Positions 27,329 through 34,849 of a DNA stretch of 64,000 nt are shown one piece after another. A program made the translations under genes and the position numbers. Where the stretch lies: contig NZ_JACRSU010000002.1 of NCBI RefSeq assembly GCF_014384785.1, positions 434,001 through 498,000 of the forward strand, in the 5' to 3' direction. Position 1 is the first letter of the stretch, and every line of letters begins with the position of its first letter. The notes under the pieces are model-generated. The model was not told the DNA's origin. It saw only the letters and a list, made by a program, of their open reading frames with translations, and ran no database searches. Origin of the DNA: Congzhengia minquanensis. GTDB taxonomy: Bacteria; Bacillota; Clostridia; UBA1381; UBA9506.

Positions 27329-27541
27329 TTGAAAGGTATTATTAGTGCTGCTGTGCAGTGCAACGGTCTTTACAGTTTGTTTGCAATCCTTGTAGTTTGC
27401 TTGACGATTATTGTTATAGCAATACTCGTTATCAAATGTGTAAAGATGGTTCTCAGCACCATTTCGCGTTATCATGATGCGACGTTAAAGGTTGGTGTAA
27501 ATTCAGTTAACGCTGAGTTAAATTTACATAACAAACGATAA
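27329..27541 (+). CDS. Small single-helix membrane protein, cassette copy A
   Basis: 70 residues starting TTG behind AGAGAGGACATTA. One long hydrophobic helix (about 14-42) is followed by a basic and polar tail. It has its own promoter (27229-27257), a structured leader (GTGG/CCAC hairpin) and a plus-strand terminator (27554-27583), so it is an isolated transcript inside an opposite-strand operon. It aligns without gaps over the first 45 residues with the protein at 57881 (shared Ile4, Ser6, Cys11, Phe18, Leu21, Thr26, Leu33, Lys36, Val41, Leu42, Thr44). It could be a type I toxin, a superinfection-exclusion protein or another lysogenic protein. Unknown. Confidence 0.7.
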   Translation: MKGIISAAVQCNGLYSLFAILVVCLTIIVIAILVIKCVKMVLSTISRYHDATLKVGVNSVNAELNLHNKR

Positions 27542-27553
27542 ATCGTTTTCCTA

Positions 27554-27583
27554 GCTGTGTAACATTAACTTACACAGCTTCGT
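27554..27583 (+). terminator. Terminator of the copy A cassette
   Basis: AGCTGTGTAA and TTACACAGCT flank CATTAAC and are followed by TCGTTTTT on the plus strand. The minus strand has no T run after the stem. Confidence 0.85.
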
Positions 27584-27643
27584 TTTTGCCCTCTCTTAAT
27601 GCTATATAAACATTATAGTTTATATCAATTAATCATAATTAAT

Positions 27644-27829
27644 CTATTTTAAATCAGACCTTTTGTCTATTAAGTCTTTTATTTTATTCTTGCTTGTTGA
27701 TTTTCCGTCAATTTTGAACTTATATCCCGCTTTTATCATTGACGCAATCTCTCTGTCGTTTGGGATGCAAGAAATATACGTAGTGCTCATTATAGTTCTG
27801 CCTCTATCATTGATTACTTCAAATTTCAT
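27644..27829 (-). CDS. Small phage protein
   Basis: 61 residues behind GGATTGAGATT. It is lysine-rich (KSTSKNKIKDLIDKRSDLK at the end) with a short N-terminal beta-like stretch. Family not recognised. It sits immediately after the FTR-like gene in the nucleotide-metabolism block. Confidence 0.55.
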   Translation of the reverse strand: MKFEVINDRGRTIMSTTYISCIPNDREIASMIKAGYKFKIDGKSTSKNKIKDLIDKRSDLK

Positions 27830-27833
27830 AATC

Positions 27834-28034
27834 TCAATCCTTTTCTATTTTATATAATTCACAATGACAATATCCCTCTTCTCCTCTCTCCATTTGGTCA
27901 CGAAACTCTTTACAAATACATTTTGTATCTGGGGATTTAACAATTCTACAGGGGCAGTGTCCTGAATTTTCTTTTAATTTCTCTCTTATATTTGTTACAT
28001 ATTCTTTATCTGGATTTGTTGTTATTTTCATCAT
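27834..28034 (-). CDS. Ferredoxin-thioredoxin-reductase-like catalytic protein
   Basis: 66 residues with three Cys pairs: CPC (27-29), CIC (39-41) and CHC (56-58), followed by LY. This is the cysteine pattern of the FTR/ferredoxin:disulfide reductase catalytic subunit, which uses a 4Fe-4S cluster next to a redox disulfide to pass electrons from ferredoxin to a thioredoxin-like protein. It overlaps the nrdG stop and lies near a redoxin gene, so it probably recharges the reductant of the phage ribonucleotide reductase. Spacing between the first and second pair is shorter than in plant FTR. Confidence 0.7.
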   Translation of the reverse strand: MMKITTNPDKEYVTNIREKLKENSGHCPCRIVKSPDTKCICKEFRDQMERGEEGYCHCELYKIEKD

Positions 28035-28507
28035 TAGCTAATTCTCCTTGCATATTGATTTGGACTTGCTAATTGCACGCCCAACACATCGTCATAATGC
28101 GATTTTTGATTAGGAATAAAACGCCCAAATTTTATGATTATATTTGGAAATTGCTTTAATATATCAATCTTATCTTGTATTTCTTTTTCTTTATAGCCCG
28201 TATAAATAACAACATCATCGTTCCAATGAGTCCTTAAATATGACACTAATTGTAATAAGTTATCCCATGCATCAAAAGGTTCAAGTCCGCCACAGACTAT
28301 TGCAGAGGTTATAGGGTTATTCACATAACGATTTATAATTGTTTTAACCCCAACCTCAATATCTGGAGAGGTAGCAAGTGTAGCATTTTGACAAACTTTT
28401 CTTCCACATTCTTTTTCACATTTAAAAGTACATGTGGGAAAAATGATAAACATTGAAGGCTTTTTATATTGAATAAAGTCTTCTTCTATAAGTCCTTTAA
28501 TTCGCAT
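28034..28507 (-). CDS. nrdG: Anaerobic ribonucleotide reductase activase
   Basis: 157 residues. A radical-SAM protein with an N-terminal cluster region reading FPTCTFKCEKECGRKVCQN and a later VCGGLEPFDAW, the NrdG-type GGEP-like motif. It makes the glycyl radical on NrdD using SAM and a 4Fe-4S cluster. The Cys spacing (26, 30, 34, 39) departs from strict CX3CX2C. The ATG follows directly on the NrdD stop, with GGGAAG as ribosome site, so the pair is cotranslated. Confidence 0.85.
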   Translation of the reverse strand: MRIKGLIEEDFIQYKKPSMFIIFPTCTFKCEKECGRKVCQNATLATSPDIEVGVKTIINRYVNNPITSAIVCGGLEPFDAWDNLLQLVSYLRTHWNDDVVIYTGYKEKEIQDKIDILKQFPNIIIKFGRFIPNQKSHYDDVLGVQLASPNQYARRIS

Positions 28508-30413
28508 TTACATCTTCCCATTCTCTCATTTTATATTCCGACTTTCGTTCTTTTGAATAAGTTATCACAGGAACATAAAAGCCCACAATTCTCGAATATT
28601 CAGTATGAACTGGTTTACCACATTCAGGACAAGTTTTCCCAAAGAATGCGTGATTGTTTCTACAAGCCTGAATTTTAGTGTTAAATGCAAAGTATGTAAC
28701 ACCTTGGTCACTAATGTAATTCATCATATCCCATGCTTGTTCAAATGTGGTAAATGGAGCTTCTATATTGGCATGTAGAATACTTCCACCATTGCAAAAA
28801 CCATCAAACAAAGCTGCAACTCTTACTCGTTCTTGTAATGTTGTCTTAATTCCTAATGGCATAAATTGATTGCCATACAAAGGTAAATCTACTACAGTTT
28901 TTCTTGGGTAGAAAAATTTATCCTTCTTCATTAATTTAGCCGCCGCACTTTCCCCCGGTATTTGCTCACAGTTTACTTGATAATCTTTATCAGCAATAAA
29001 TTCTGATTTAGTAGTATGAATTACCTCAAAAATTTTGCGGCCGAATTCTTCTGCGTCCTTTGTGTAAAATGTGTTACCGAACTCGTCAATCCTTGTATAG
29101 CCGAATGTCTTCATTGTTTCATAAATACCAATAAATCCAATTGTATTATAAAGATGTTCAAAATCTACTAATCCAAGAGTAAAGTTTTTAAGTAATCCCT
29201 TTTCAACATTTCGTTTAATGATATTTCTAACAATGTCAAGAGCCTCTAAATCTAAAATTACCATCTCTTTCAAAGCAGATAAGTATTTTTCTTCTGTTTT
29301 ATTTTCAAGAGCAATTCTTGCAAGATTGATTGTATTTACTTTCACAGAACCAACCTTTAACGCCGTCCCACCAATACTGTTAAAATATCCGAGATCTTCA
29401 ATGTTACTCTTTAATCTGCAACAATTTGAAAGCGAAGTCACAGAGCTATCAATAAACAAGTTTGAATCATTCCATTTCATATTGTGTTTACAAGCCCAAC
29501 GAGCAAATTCTTCATCTACAAATTTGCCATTCTGCTTAAGAAGAGAAATTGAGCTAACAGGGAAAGTCATCATATTTTTTGAACGAATACGACTCATTTC
29601 TTCTAAGTAAACTTTTTGGAAATCCATTATACCTTCTATTTCATCAATCATAAATGTTCCATTAGGGAACTCTGCCCCGCCAAACAAGGCTTCTAAATAA
29701 GCATGGTCAAATACACTTGTATTGGTAAAAGCTGATTGAATACCACTACGCAGAAATGGCTGATTAAGAGCATAAATTAATCTCTGGATTTGCTGTTTTG
29801 CATGTTTTATATTATCTGTATAAATATTATCATCGCAATCTTTTTTCCAAAAATAATACATATATGGAATCAGGTTGGGAAGTCCTACCGCCCCTGAACT
29901 ACGATTACAAGCCCAGCTTACAAACTCTTTAACAAAATCTACGAATGTCTCAAGATGTTGCGGCGGTTCCGCATTGAAATTATCAATAAAATATAAACCT
30001 TTCTCTGCAAGGTCTTTTAAATCATAAGCAAAACAATAATGTACAAAACTTGTAGTGTTGGCATCGTGCATATACAAATGCCCATCCCACTCCGCTTTCA
30101 GCCAATCATTTGCAGTCGTGAAGCCATATTTCTCATTCAGTTCATGATAAATCTTATTAAACGCTAACAATTTTTGGTGGGGTTTTGGCATTTCATTAAT
30201 AAGCGTTACTATATCTTTTTGCCCAACGTTTGCATTACCATCAATAGAAGAGTCGGCAACCGTATCTGTTTCAACAAAATTATCAATAAAATCAGTATAG
30301 CTTAGTTGTTCGTCTGAAAAACCATTAATTGTTGCCATTTCAGTTCCATATTCATTGAGTAGTCTATTATACGCCGTTGTAAAATTTCTGTTTAATTTAA
30401 TATTTATCTCCAT
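28497..30413 (-). CDS. nrdD: Anaerobic (class III) ribonucleotide reductase
   Basis: 638 residues, lacking the roughly 90-residue N-terminal ATP-cone of cellular NrdD, as in T4 NrdD, so dATP inhibition is probably absent. Landmarks are YMHDANTTSFVHYCF, MTFPVSSISLLKQNG, SNCCRLKSNI, a C-terminal zinc site and the glycyl-radical loop RIVGFYVPV. It reduces ribonucleotides to deoxyribonucleotides without oxygen. It lies between a redoxin gene and nrdG, with an FTR-like gene next, suggesting redoxin rather than formate as reductant (inference). Confidence 0.93.
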   Translation of the reverse strand: MEINIKLNRNFTTAYNRLLNEYGTEMATINGFSDEQLSYTDFIDNFVETDTVADSSIDGNANVGQKDIVTLINEMPKPHQKLLAFNKIYHELNEKYGFTTANDWLKAEWDGHLYMHDANTTSFVHYCFAYDLKDLAEKGLYFIDNFNAEPPQHLETFVDFVKEFVSWACNRSSGAVGLPNLIPYMYYFWKKDCDDNIYTDNIKHAKQQIQRLIYALNQPFLRSGIQSAFTNTSVFDHAYLEALFGGAEFPNGTFMIDEIEGIMDFQKVYLEEMSRIRSKNMMTFPVSSISLLKQNGKFVDEEFARWACKHNMKWNDSNLFIDSSVTSLSNCCRLKSNIEDLGYFNSIGGTALKVGSVKVNTINLARIALENKTEEKYLSALKEMVILDLEALDIVRNIIKRNVEKGLLKNFTLGLVDFEHLYNTIGFIGIYETMKTFGYTRIDEFGNTFYTKDAEEFGRKIFEVIHTTKSEFIADKDYQVNCEQIPGESAAAKLMKKDKFFYPRKTVVDLPLYGNQFMPLGIKTTLQERVRVAALFDGFCNGGSILHANIEAPFTTFEQAWDMMNYISDQGVTYFAFNTKIQACRNNHAFFGKTCPECGKPVHTEYSRIVGFYVPVITYSKERKSEYKMREWEDVNAN

Positions 30414-30621
30414 TTGTTAACTCCTGTCTGTTATTTGCCCATTCTACCGCAGTCGCAAAATCCATCATAACATTATCAATTTCAAGCACAGGAAGTAAAT
30501 CAATGCCTTTTGAAATCATAATTTCTGTGTCGTCAACAACAGTATATTTAACATTAGCATCATCTAATTTCTTTTTTAAAACTTTGCATTTTGGGCAGTT
30601 GTTACTATATAATATAATCAT
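30397..30621 (-). CDS. Glutaredoxin/NrdH-like redoxin
   Basis: 74 residues of thioredoxin fold: beta strand IILYSNN, active site CPKC (Cys9, Cys12) and cis-Pro region LLPVLEID. It overlaps the nrdD start by 17 bases behind TAGGAGGATTGGTAG. It is the expected electron donor for NrdD, itself reduced by the FTR-like protein. Confidence 0.85.
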   Translation of the reverse strand: MIILYSNNCPKCKVLKKKLDDANVKYTVVDDTEIMISKGIDLLPVLEIDNVMMDFATAVEWANNRQELTNGDKY

Positions 30622-30656
30622 CTACCAATCCTCCTCTATTTTTACCTTTATATGTA

Positions 30657-31184
30657 TCACGATGACCGAATAACATATTCTACAAATTCTCTTGCCCTGT
30701 TTCTCAAATCATCAAAACTACCATTATTTTCAACTATATAATCATAATCATAATTTTTTGCAGTCTGTGCATCTGCATGGTTTGACCTAATAGCTTCTAC
30801 TCCATTCCTTATAACAAAAACTGTTTTTGCATTAAACGCTTGTTTCATTCTGTCAATTGCTGAAATTTCACGAGCATCTATAAATAAAAACTTATACTCA
30901 TCATCAAACATACTAATTTGCTCATTATCCAAAAAATCATCTACTAAACTTTTTACATCTTTAAATGGCTGGTCGTTATATTCAGAAGACAGTGTGTTTA
31001 AATCTGCTAAAAACTTTCTGTCTCTTTCCGTTTTCCCTCCACCCCAGCCAAAATATTCCATAGCAGCTTCTTTACTATTTGAAACATAAGAATAATGCAT
31101 TGATGGAATAAATTCTTTAACAAACTCAACAAATTTATCCTTACCACTTGTTGCAGCCCCGTTTAAAATAAAAATTCTTTTCGT
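30657..31184 (-). CDS. Deoxynucleoside monophosphate kinase, likely ACG start
   Basis: 175 residues if started at ACG 31184. The open frame from the first ATG (31100) would omit the P-loop. Extending to ACG restores KRIFILNGAATSGKDKF, a textbook P-loop N-terminus, with GGAGG exactly eight bases before ACG; no ATG, GTG or TTG fits. Later segments (FIDAREISAIDRMKQAF, KTVFVIRNGVEAI) match phage dNMP kinases, which phosphorylate dNMPs including dTMP. It is located between the redoxin and ThyX genes. Confidence 0.75.
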   Translation of the reverse strand, partial: TKRIFILNGAATSGKDKFVEFVKEFIPSMHYSYVSNSKEAAMEYFGWGGGKTERDRKFLADLNTLSSEYNDQPFKDVKSLVDDFLDNEQISMFDDEYKFLFIDAREISAIDRMKQAFNAKTVFVIRNGVEAIRSNHADAQTAKNYDYDYIVENNGSFDDLRNRAREFVEYVIRSS

Positions 31185-31188
31185 ATTT

Positions 31189-31395
31189 TTATCCTCCTGT
31201 ATATAAATTTTCTAAGTTATCAAAATAATGTAATTTGTCTTCAAAATTTAGATTTAAATACTCTTTTATTTGTTCTTGCGTTAATATCCAAATACCCGTA
31301 GTAATTGTTTCCTTGTTATATGTATAAAAGCACTGAATTACTGTATCATGTCTTGAGCACTCTTTTCTCCTTAATTCTCTTTTATAGTTATTCAA
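31189..31395 (-). CDS. Small phage protein
   Basis: 68 residues starting TTG behind GAGGTAGCTTA. It is basic at the start (YKRELRRKE) with one ITTGIWILTQEQ strand-like segment. Family not recognised. Its last codons supply the ribosome site of the dNMP kinase gene. Confidence 0.5.
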   Translation of the reverse strand: MNNYKRELRRKECSRHDTVIQCFYTYNKETITTGIWILTQEQIKEYLNLNFEDKLHYFDNLENLYTGG

Positions 31396-31399
31396 TAAG

Positions 31400-31666
31400 C
31401 TACCTCGTCCAAAAGTTTTCTCCAGATTTCGTTTTTACTATGTGATTCACGCACGCCGTAATGAAGTCTTTATACTCATGGCAATCAAAAACAATCTTAT
31501 ATTTTGCTCCACATTTGCATTTTGATAATAATATACTGGTATATCCTTTTGCTCCCGTATTAGGTTCATACTGTTCTCTTAATCCACGATAGATTTCATC
31601 TACATACAATTGATTGAAACATTCGGCGCAAACCATATTTTTAAATTGAATTTTAAATTTTTTCAA
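31400..31666 (-). CDS. Small zinc-binding phage protein
   Basis: 88 residues from TTG at 31666 (GGAAAG upstream); the TTG overlaps the ThyX stop (TTGA). CAECF near the start and CKCGAKYKI in the middle form a probable zinc ribbon. Function unknown. Confidence 0.55.
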   Translation of the reverse strand: MKKFKIQFKNMVCAECFNQLYVDEIYRGLREQYEPNTGAKGYTSILLSKCKCGAKYKIVFDCHEYKDFITACVNHIVKTKSGENFWTR

Positions 31667-32340
31667 TCTCTCACTTTCCTTCCACAACTATTATTTTCTG
31701 TACATTTACCATAAAACTCACATTTTGGAACAAATAAATTATCCACAATCCATTTCCATTCATCGGATATTTTTGACAACTCATTTTCAATGTCGTAAAA
31801 TAGTTCTTGAAATTCCCAATAAGCACGGCTGCATTTACGGACGTGGCTCATTTCAACTAAACTGCGAAGATTACGCTTGTCCACAATTTTTGTAGTCATA
31901 CCAAGCGGAAGTAAGTTTGCAACATCTTCTTTAGGTATATTATAGTCGTTTTCTAAAATTGCACACTGTTCATTTATATAGTTCATAACTCCGCAATACA
32001 AGGATAATGCCTCTCTGTTTGCTTTAATTTTGGGCGGTACTGCAAAACCAAAACCTTTATTTGCATAATCTATGTATCGTGTTGATGACTGCAATCTTGT
32101 TGGTGCGCCAGCAATATGGGTGTAATATTCACGGATGACGCGTGAGCTATAGCTGTCAATAATCATTTCGACATTAACATATTCAAAACTGCGCCCGTGT
32201 CCCGATTTTATACAATCCATGCCACGTCTATAATTTTTCTTGTCGTCCGTTATGTCGCTACCGTAACAAATAGCACTTCTCCTGCCAATTAAAGATATTG
32301 GCTTGCGCGTTGTTTCTTCTAAAATTGTAATTTTACCTAT
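31663..32340 (-). CDS. thyX: FAD-dependent thymidylate synthase, likely ATA start
   Basis: 225 residues if started at ATA 32340. The first ATG (32220) would cut off 40 family-typical residues, including SLIGRRSAICYGSD. GGAGG lies seven bases before ATA, and the frame is closed by TAA just upstream, so no ATG, GTG or TTG is available. Catalytic region: SGHGRSFEYVNVE, then IREYYTHIAGAPTRLQSSTR, the ThyX signature in the variant form. It makes dTMP from dUMP with methylene-THF and FAD, completing the dUTPase-ThyX-dNMP kinase route. Confidence 0.8.
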   Translation of the reverse strand: MGKITILEETTRKPISLIGRRSAICYGSDITDDKKNYRRGMDCIKSGHGRSFEYVNVEMIIDSYSSRVIREYYTHIAGAPTRLQSSTRYIDYANKGFGFAVPPKIKANREALSLYCGVMNYINEQCAILENDYNIPKEDVANLLPLGMTTKIVDKRNLRSLVEMSHVRKCSRAYWEFQELFYDIENELSKISDEWKWIVDNLFVPKCEFYGKCTENNSCGRKVRD

Positions 32341-32630
32341 GGTTGTTCCTCCTTATATACACTCAATATCAATGCTTTATCAGCAAGGTACTCTGTATCC
32401 TTTCTTCTCCATAAATTGCCTATTGGTTTTACTTTATATACAATAGGGCTACCACCATATTTATCTGCACATTTATAAGCAAATTTTTGTGCAGATAATA
32501 GTGAGTCTGTAACATAAACTTGATTGAGATTTGCTTTTCTCCAATCTTCTCTTAAATTACCTGTTATATTTGGTGGTAATATCACCCTATGTATATTAAA
32601 AATTGTTGATGTTCCGTGATAATATATCAT
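32337..32630 (-). CDS. Small phage protein (ART-like start HGTS)
   Basis: 97 residues. The N-terminus IYYHGTSTIFNIHRVILPP and VYVTDSLLSAQKFAYKCADKYG, with a GSPIVYKV strand, resemble the fold start of ADP-ribosyltransferase-like phage proteins, a weak call. No ribosome site precedes the ATG. Its last codons overlap the ThyX ATA start. Confidence 0.5.
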   Translation of the reverse strand: MIYYHGTSTIFNIHRVILPPNITGNLREDWRKANLNQVYVTDSLLSAQKFAYKCADKYGGSPIVYKVKPIGNLWRRKDTEYLADKALILSVYKEEQP

Positions 32631-32642
32631 TGAATATTAGAT

Positions 32643-33074
32643 TTATTGTAGATAGTAGTAAGTTATATACTCTATCATCTTATTTTCATCATCAAAACTC
32701 TTCCAAATACAATCCTCAATCCAAGGATGTAGTTCTTGCTTGTCCTCGTTTAAAGCAATCACCGGAATACGATACTCGTCTGCTATGGCAAGTTCTTGGC
32801 TACTACCTATTGATTTACTAAAGTTTGCAAGATTTACAATTACCAAATCAGATTTCTTCAACATATGTAATTCAAACTGTCGTACTTCATGCTCACTGTC
32901 ATAATCTGTAGTTTCGTAATTATAATATGTACAGGGGTCAAACACCTTAATAGGGATGCCAATGTCCTTAGCAGAGTTTTGAATCTTATTTTTTATTCGT
33001 ATTCGCCACTCCCGTGCTTCTTTCAGTGAAAGCCCCGTTATTGAGCCACACAAATAAATGGTTTTAATATGCAT
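32643..33074 (-). CDS. Nucleoside 2-deoxyribosyltransferase-like protein
   Basis: 143 residues behind TATGGAGGTAGCAA. IYLCGSITGLS at the start, KSDLVIVNL in the middle and SIGSSQELAIADEYRIPVI match the deoxyribosyltransferase-like/DUF4406 fold (Glu in SSQEL as expected nucleophile). The family moves deoxyribose between bases or hydrolyses nucleotides; related proteins also occur in NAD-sensing defence. Among nucleotide genes a salvage role is most likely. Confidence 0.7.
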   Translation of the reverse strand: MHIKTIYLCGSITGLSLKEAREWRIRIKNKIQNSAKDIGIPIKVFDPCTYYNYETTDYDSEHEVRQFELHMLKKSDLVIVNLANFSKSIGSSQELAIADEYRIPVIALNEDKQELHPWIEDCIWKSFDDENKMIEYITYYYLQ

Positions 33075-33984
33075 TTGCTACCTCCATACTTTTTCTATAA
33101 GAATATTCGCCATAGTACATAGATTCCGCATCATTTCTTGCCTTAATAGCATCTTCCTTTGTGTTATAAACTCCTAAATAAACTGTTTGATTTTTATAAC
33201 CAATACTCGCACACCACTTGTCTTTATATGCATACACACCATTTATACCATTCGGGTTTGTTATTTTTGTATTCATCATATTTTGCTGTTGTGTGACGAT
33301 TCTTAAATTAATTTTTCTGTCGTCTGTTGTAATATGGTTGATATGGTCTACAATAAACTCTTTTTCATCTAATTCTGTTGCTCTCATAACCAATCTATGA
33401 AGACGAATTTTTTTATTATTATGGATTTCTGAATGTCCTACTACATAGCCGTATGCGTCAATACTCCAACTTATATTTTTTATTTTGTCATAATCTTCTA
33501 AATCAAAATAAAATTCAACATTATTGTTTGTATAACCAATGCCATATTCTCCTGTTAAGTCGTATTTATTTGTTTTAGCATTAAGTTTTCCAACTTTGGC
33601 TGCTGATTCATTTTTAAGACATCCGCAAGACTGTGTATTTCCATTTCTTAAACAATGCCCAAACACTCTAACAGTATTACCACACTCACACTGACAAATC
33701 CACATAGCATAACCATGTTTTGAAAATCCGTCTTGCTTAAGCACGGTTAATCTTCCAACCTTTTTACCAGTCATATTTTTAAATTTGCCACCAGCATAAC
33801 AGCCACAAGATTTAGTGTTACCACTTCTTAAACTTGCTCCCGAAACCACTGTTGTTTCACCACAATCACAAACGCATTTCCACATTATGTATGAATGTCC
33901 TTTGGGTGTAATTTTATTTTCGGCTCTTTCAACAACTGTTAGCATACCAAATTTTTGTCCAGTTAAATCTATGAAATTTCCTAT
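33064..33984 (-). CDS. HNH/AP2-type homing endonuclease, likely ATA start
   Basis: 306 residues if started at ATA 33984, six bases after AGGTGG, giving the usual N-terminus GNFIDLTGQKFGMLTV; the longer ATG frame (34056) overlaps the upstream gene. Two repeats of FGxLTV...CxCDCG...SGNTKSCGC form zinc modules. An HNH core (IRLHRLVM, VDHINHITTDDRKINLRIVT) follows, with an AP2-like C-terminus (GVYAYKDKWCASIGY). Such genes are selfish insertions cutting DNA at specific sites. It separates two ordinary early genes. Confidence 0.75.
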   Translation of the reverse strand: MGNFIDLTGQKFGMLTVVERAENKITPKGHSYIMWKCVCDCGETTVVSGASLRSGNTKSCGCYAGGKFKNMTGKKVGRLTVLKQDGFSKHGYAMWICQCECGNTVRVFGHCLRNGNTQSCGCLKNESAAKVGKLNAKTNKYDLTGEYGIGYTNNNVEFYFDLEDYDKIKNISWSIDAYGYVVGHSEIHNNKKIRLHRLVMRATELDEKEFIVDHINHITTDDRKINLRIVTQQQNMMNTKITNPNGINGVYAYKDKWCASIGYKNQTVYLGVYNTKEDAIKARNDAESMYYGEYSYRKSMEVANAY

Positions 33985-34021
33985 TGGACACCACCTACTT
34001 TCATCGCATAAAACTTCTCTT

Positions 34022-34288
34022 TTATATGCATCCTCCACAACATCCGAGCGAAACATTGTTATTTACACATTCTTCTATCTCGTCTTTGTACTTTAAAAAT
34101 TGTTGTGGAACATCGATGCTCCACAATCCCTTACTAATATGTTCGCCACCTTTTGAGTCAAAATAAGTAGTGCCACCAGAGTTCATACAATATTTAGGCA
34201 TTGGAACTGTTTTCCCATCTATTTTTAGTATGAGTTTGCCCCTGCAAAGATTTGGATATCTACCGTCATATGACACAAATTCAACCAT
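34022..34288 (-). CDS. Small phage protein with C-terminal CCGGC
   Basis: 88 residues from ATG 34288 behind AAGGAGTTGATTTG. SYDGRYPNLCRGKLILKIDG at the start and a C-terminal SLGCCGGCI. Family not recognised. Confidence 0.55.
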   Translation of the reverse strand: MVEFVSYDGRYPNLCRGKLILKIDGKTVPMPKYCMNSGGTTYFDSKGGEHISKGLWSIDVPQQFLKYKDEIEECVNNNVSLGCCGGCI

Positions 34289-34306
34289 CAAATCAACTCC
34301 TTTCTG

Positions 34307-34363
34307 TTACATCTGCTCATTTGAGAAATTCAACATCTTTTCTTTTGCTTCTTTATAGTCCAT
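34307..34363 (-). CDS. Very short ORF MDYKEAKEKM
   Basis: 18 residues, ATG 10 bases after GGAG. Its upstream bases and first six residues repeat those of the 60-residue gene at 34646-34828 (AAATAAGTATGGA, MDYKEA), so it looks like a duplicated, truncated copy. Confidence 0.35.
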   Translation of the reverse strand: MDYKEAKEKMLNFSNEQM

Positions 34364-34419
34364 ACTTATTTATTCTCCATCATTTTAGACAATTTTGTAT
34401 TTATCACACTCCATTCTTT

Positions 34420-34614
34420 TCATTCTCCATTCTTTTGTTTATATAAAGAATTCTGACAAAACTCTTTTATGTCATTAACACTTTTACCTTCATTACACAT
34501 TTTTAAAATAGCTCCAAGAATACCTTTGGCCCCTACTTTAATCCCTTGAATTTTAACTTCCTCCAATCTTGCTTTAATTGCTTTAGTTATTTCTTTTTCT
34601 TGCTTGTTTGTCAC
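34420..34614 (-). CDS. Small helical phage protein
   Basis: 64 residues starting GTG behind AAAGGAATAGAG. It is largely helical and charged (QEKEITKAIKARLEEVK). The stop lies among several overlapping GAATGG/ATGGAG units. Function unknown. Confidence 0.45.
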   Translation of the reverse strand: MTNKQEKEITKAIKARLEEVKIQGIKVGAKGILGAILKMCNEGKSVNDIKEFCQNSLYKQKNGE

Positions 34615-34645
34615 AATACTCTATTCCTTTCTTTGTTTTATTTTT

Positions 34646-34828
34646 TTACTCGTTTTCAAGTCTATGAATAACTCGTTGAAACACCTTAATTACATCAATA
34701 TAATCTTCCTCATTAAACCCATTAAGGATTGACGACTGTAATAACTCCATTAGATCCCTTTTTTGAATTACATCAATCGTTTTGTAAGATGGTGTAATAT
34801 ATTCACCCGTTGCTTCTTTATAATCCAT
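34646..34828 (-). CDS. Small helical phage protein
   Basis: 60 residues, MDYKEATGEYITPSYK then helical (EEDYIDVIKVFQRVIHRLE). Ribosome site AAAGG is 13 bases away. Function unknown. Shares its 5' sequence with the 18-residue ORF at 34307. Confidence 0.45.
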   Translation of the reverse strand: MDYKEATGEYITPSYKTIDVIQKRDLMELLQSSILNGFNEEDYIDVIKVFQRVIHRLENE

Positions 34829-34849
34829 ACTTATTTATTTCACATCCTT

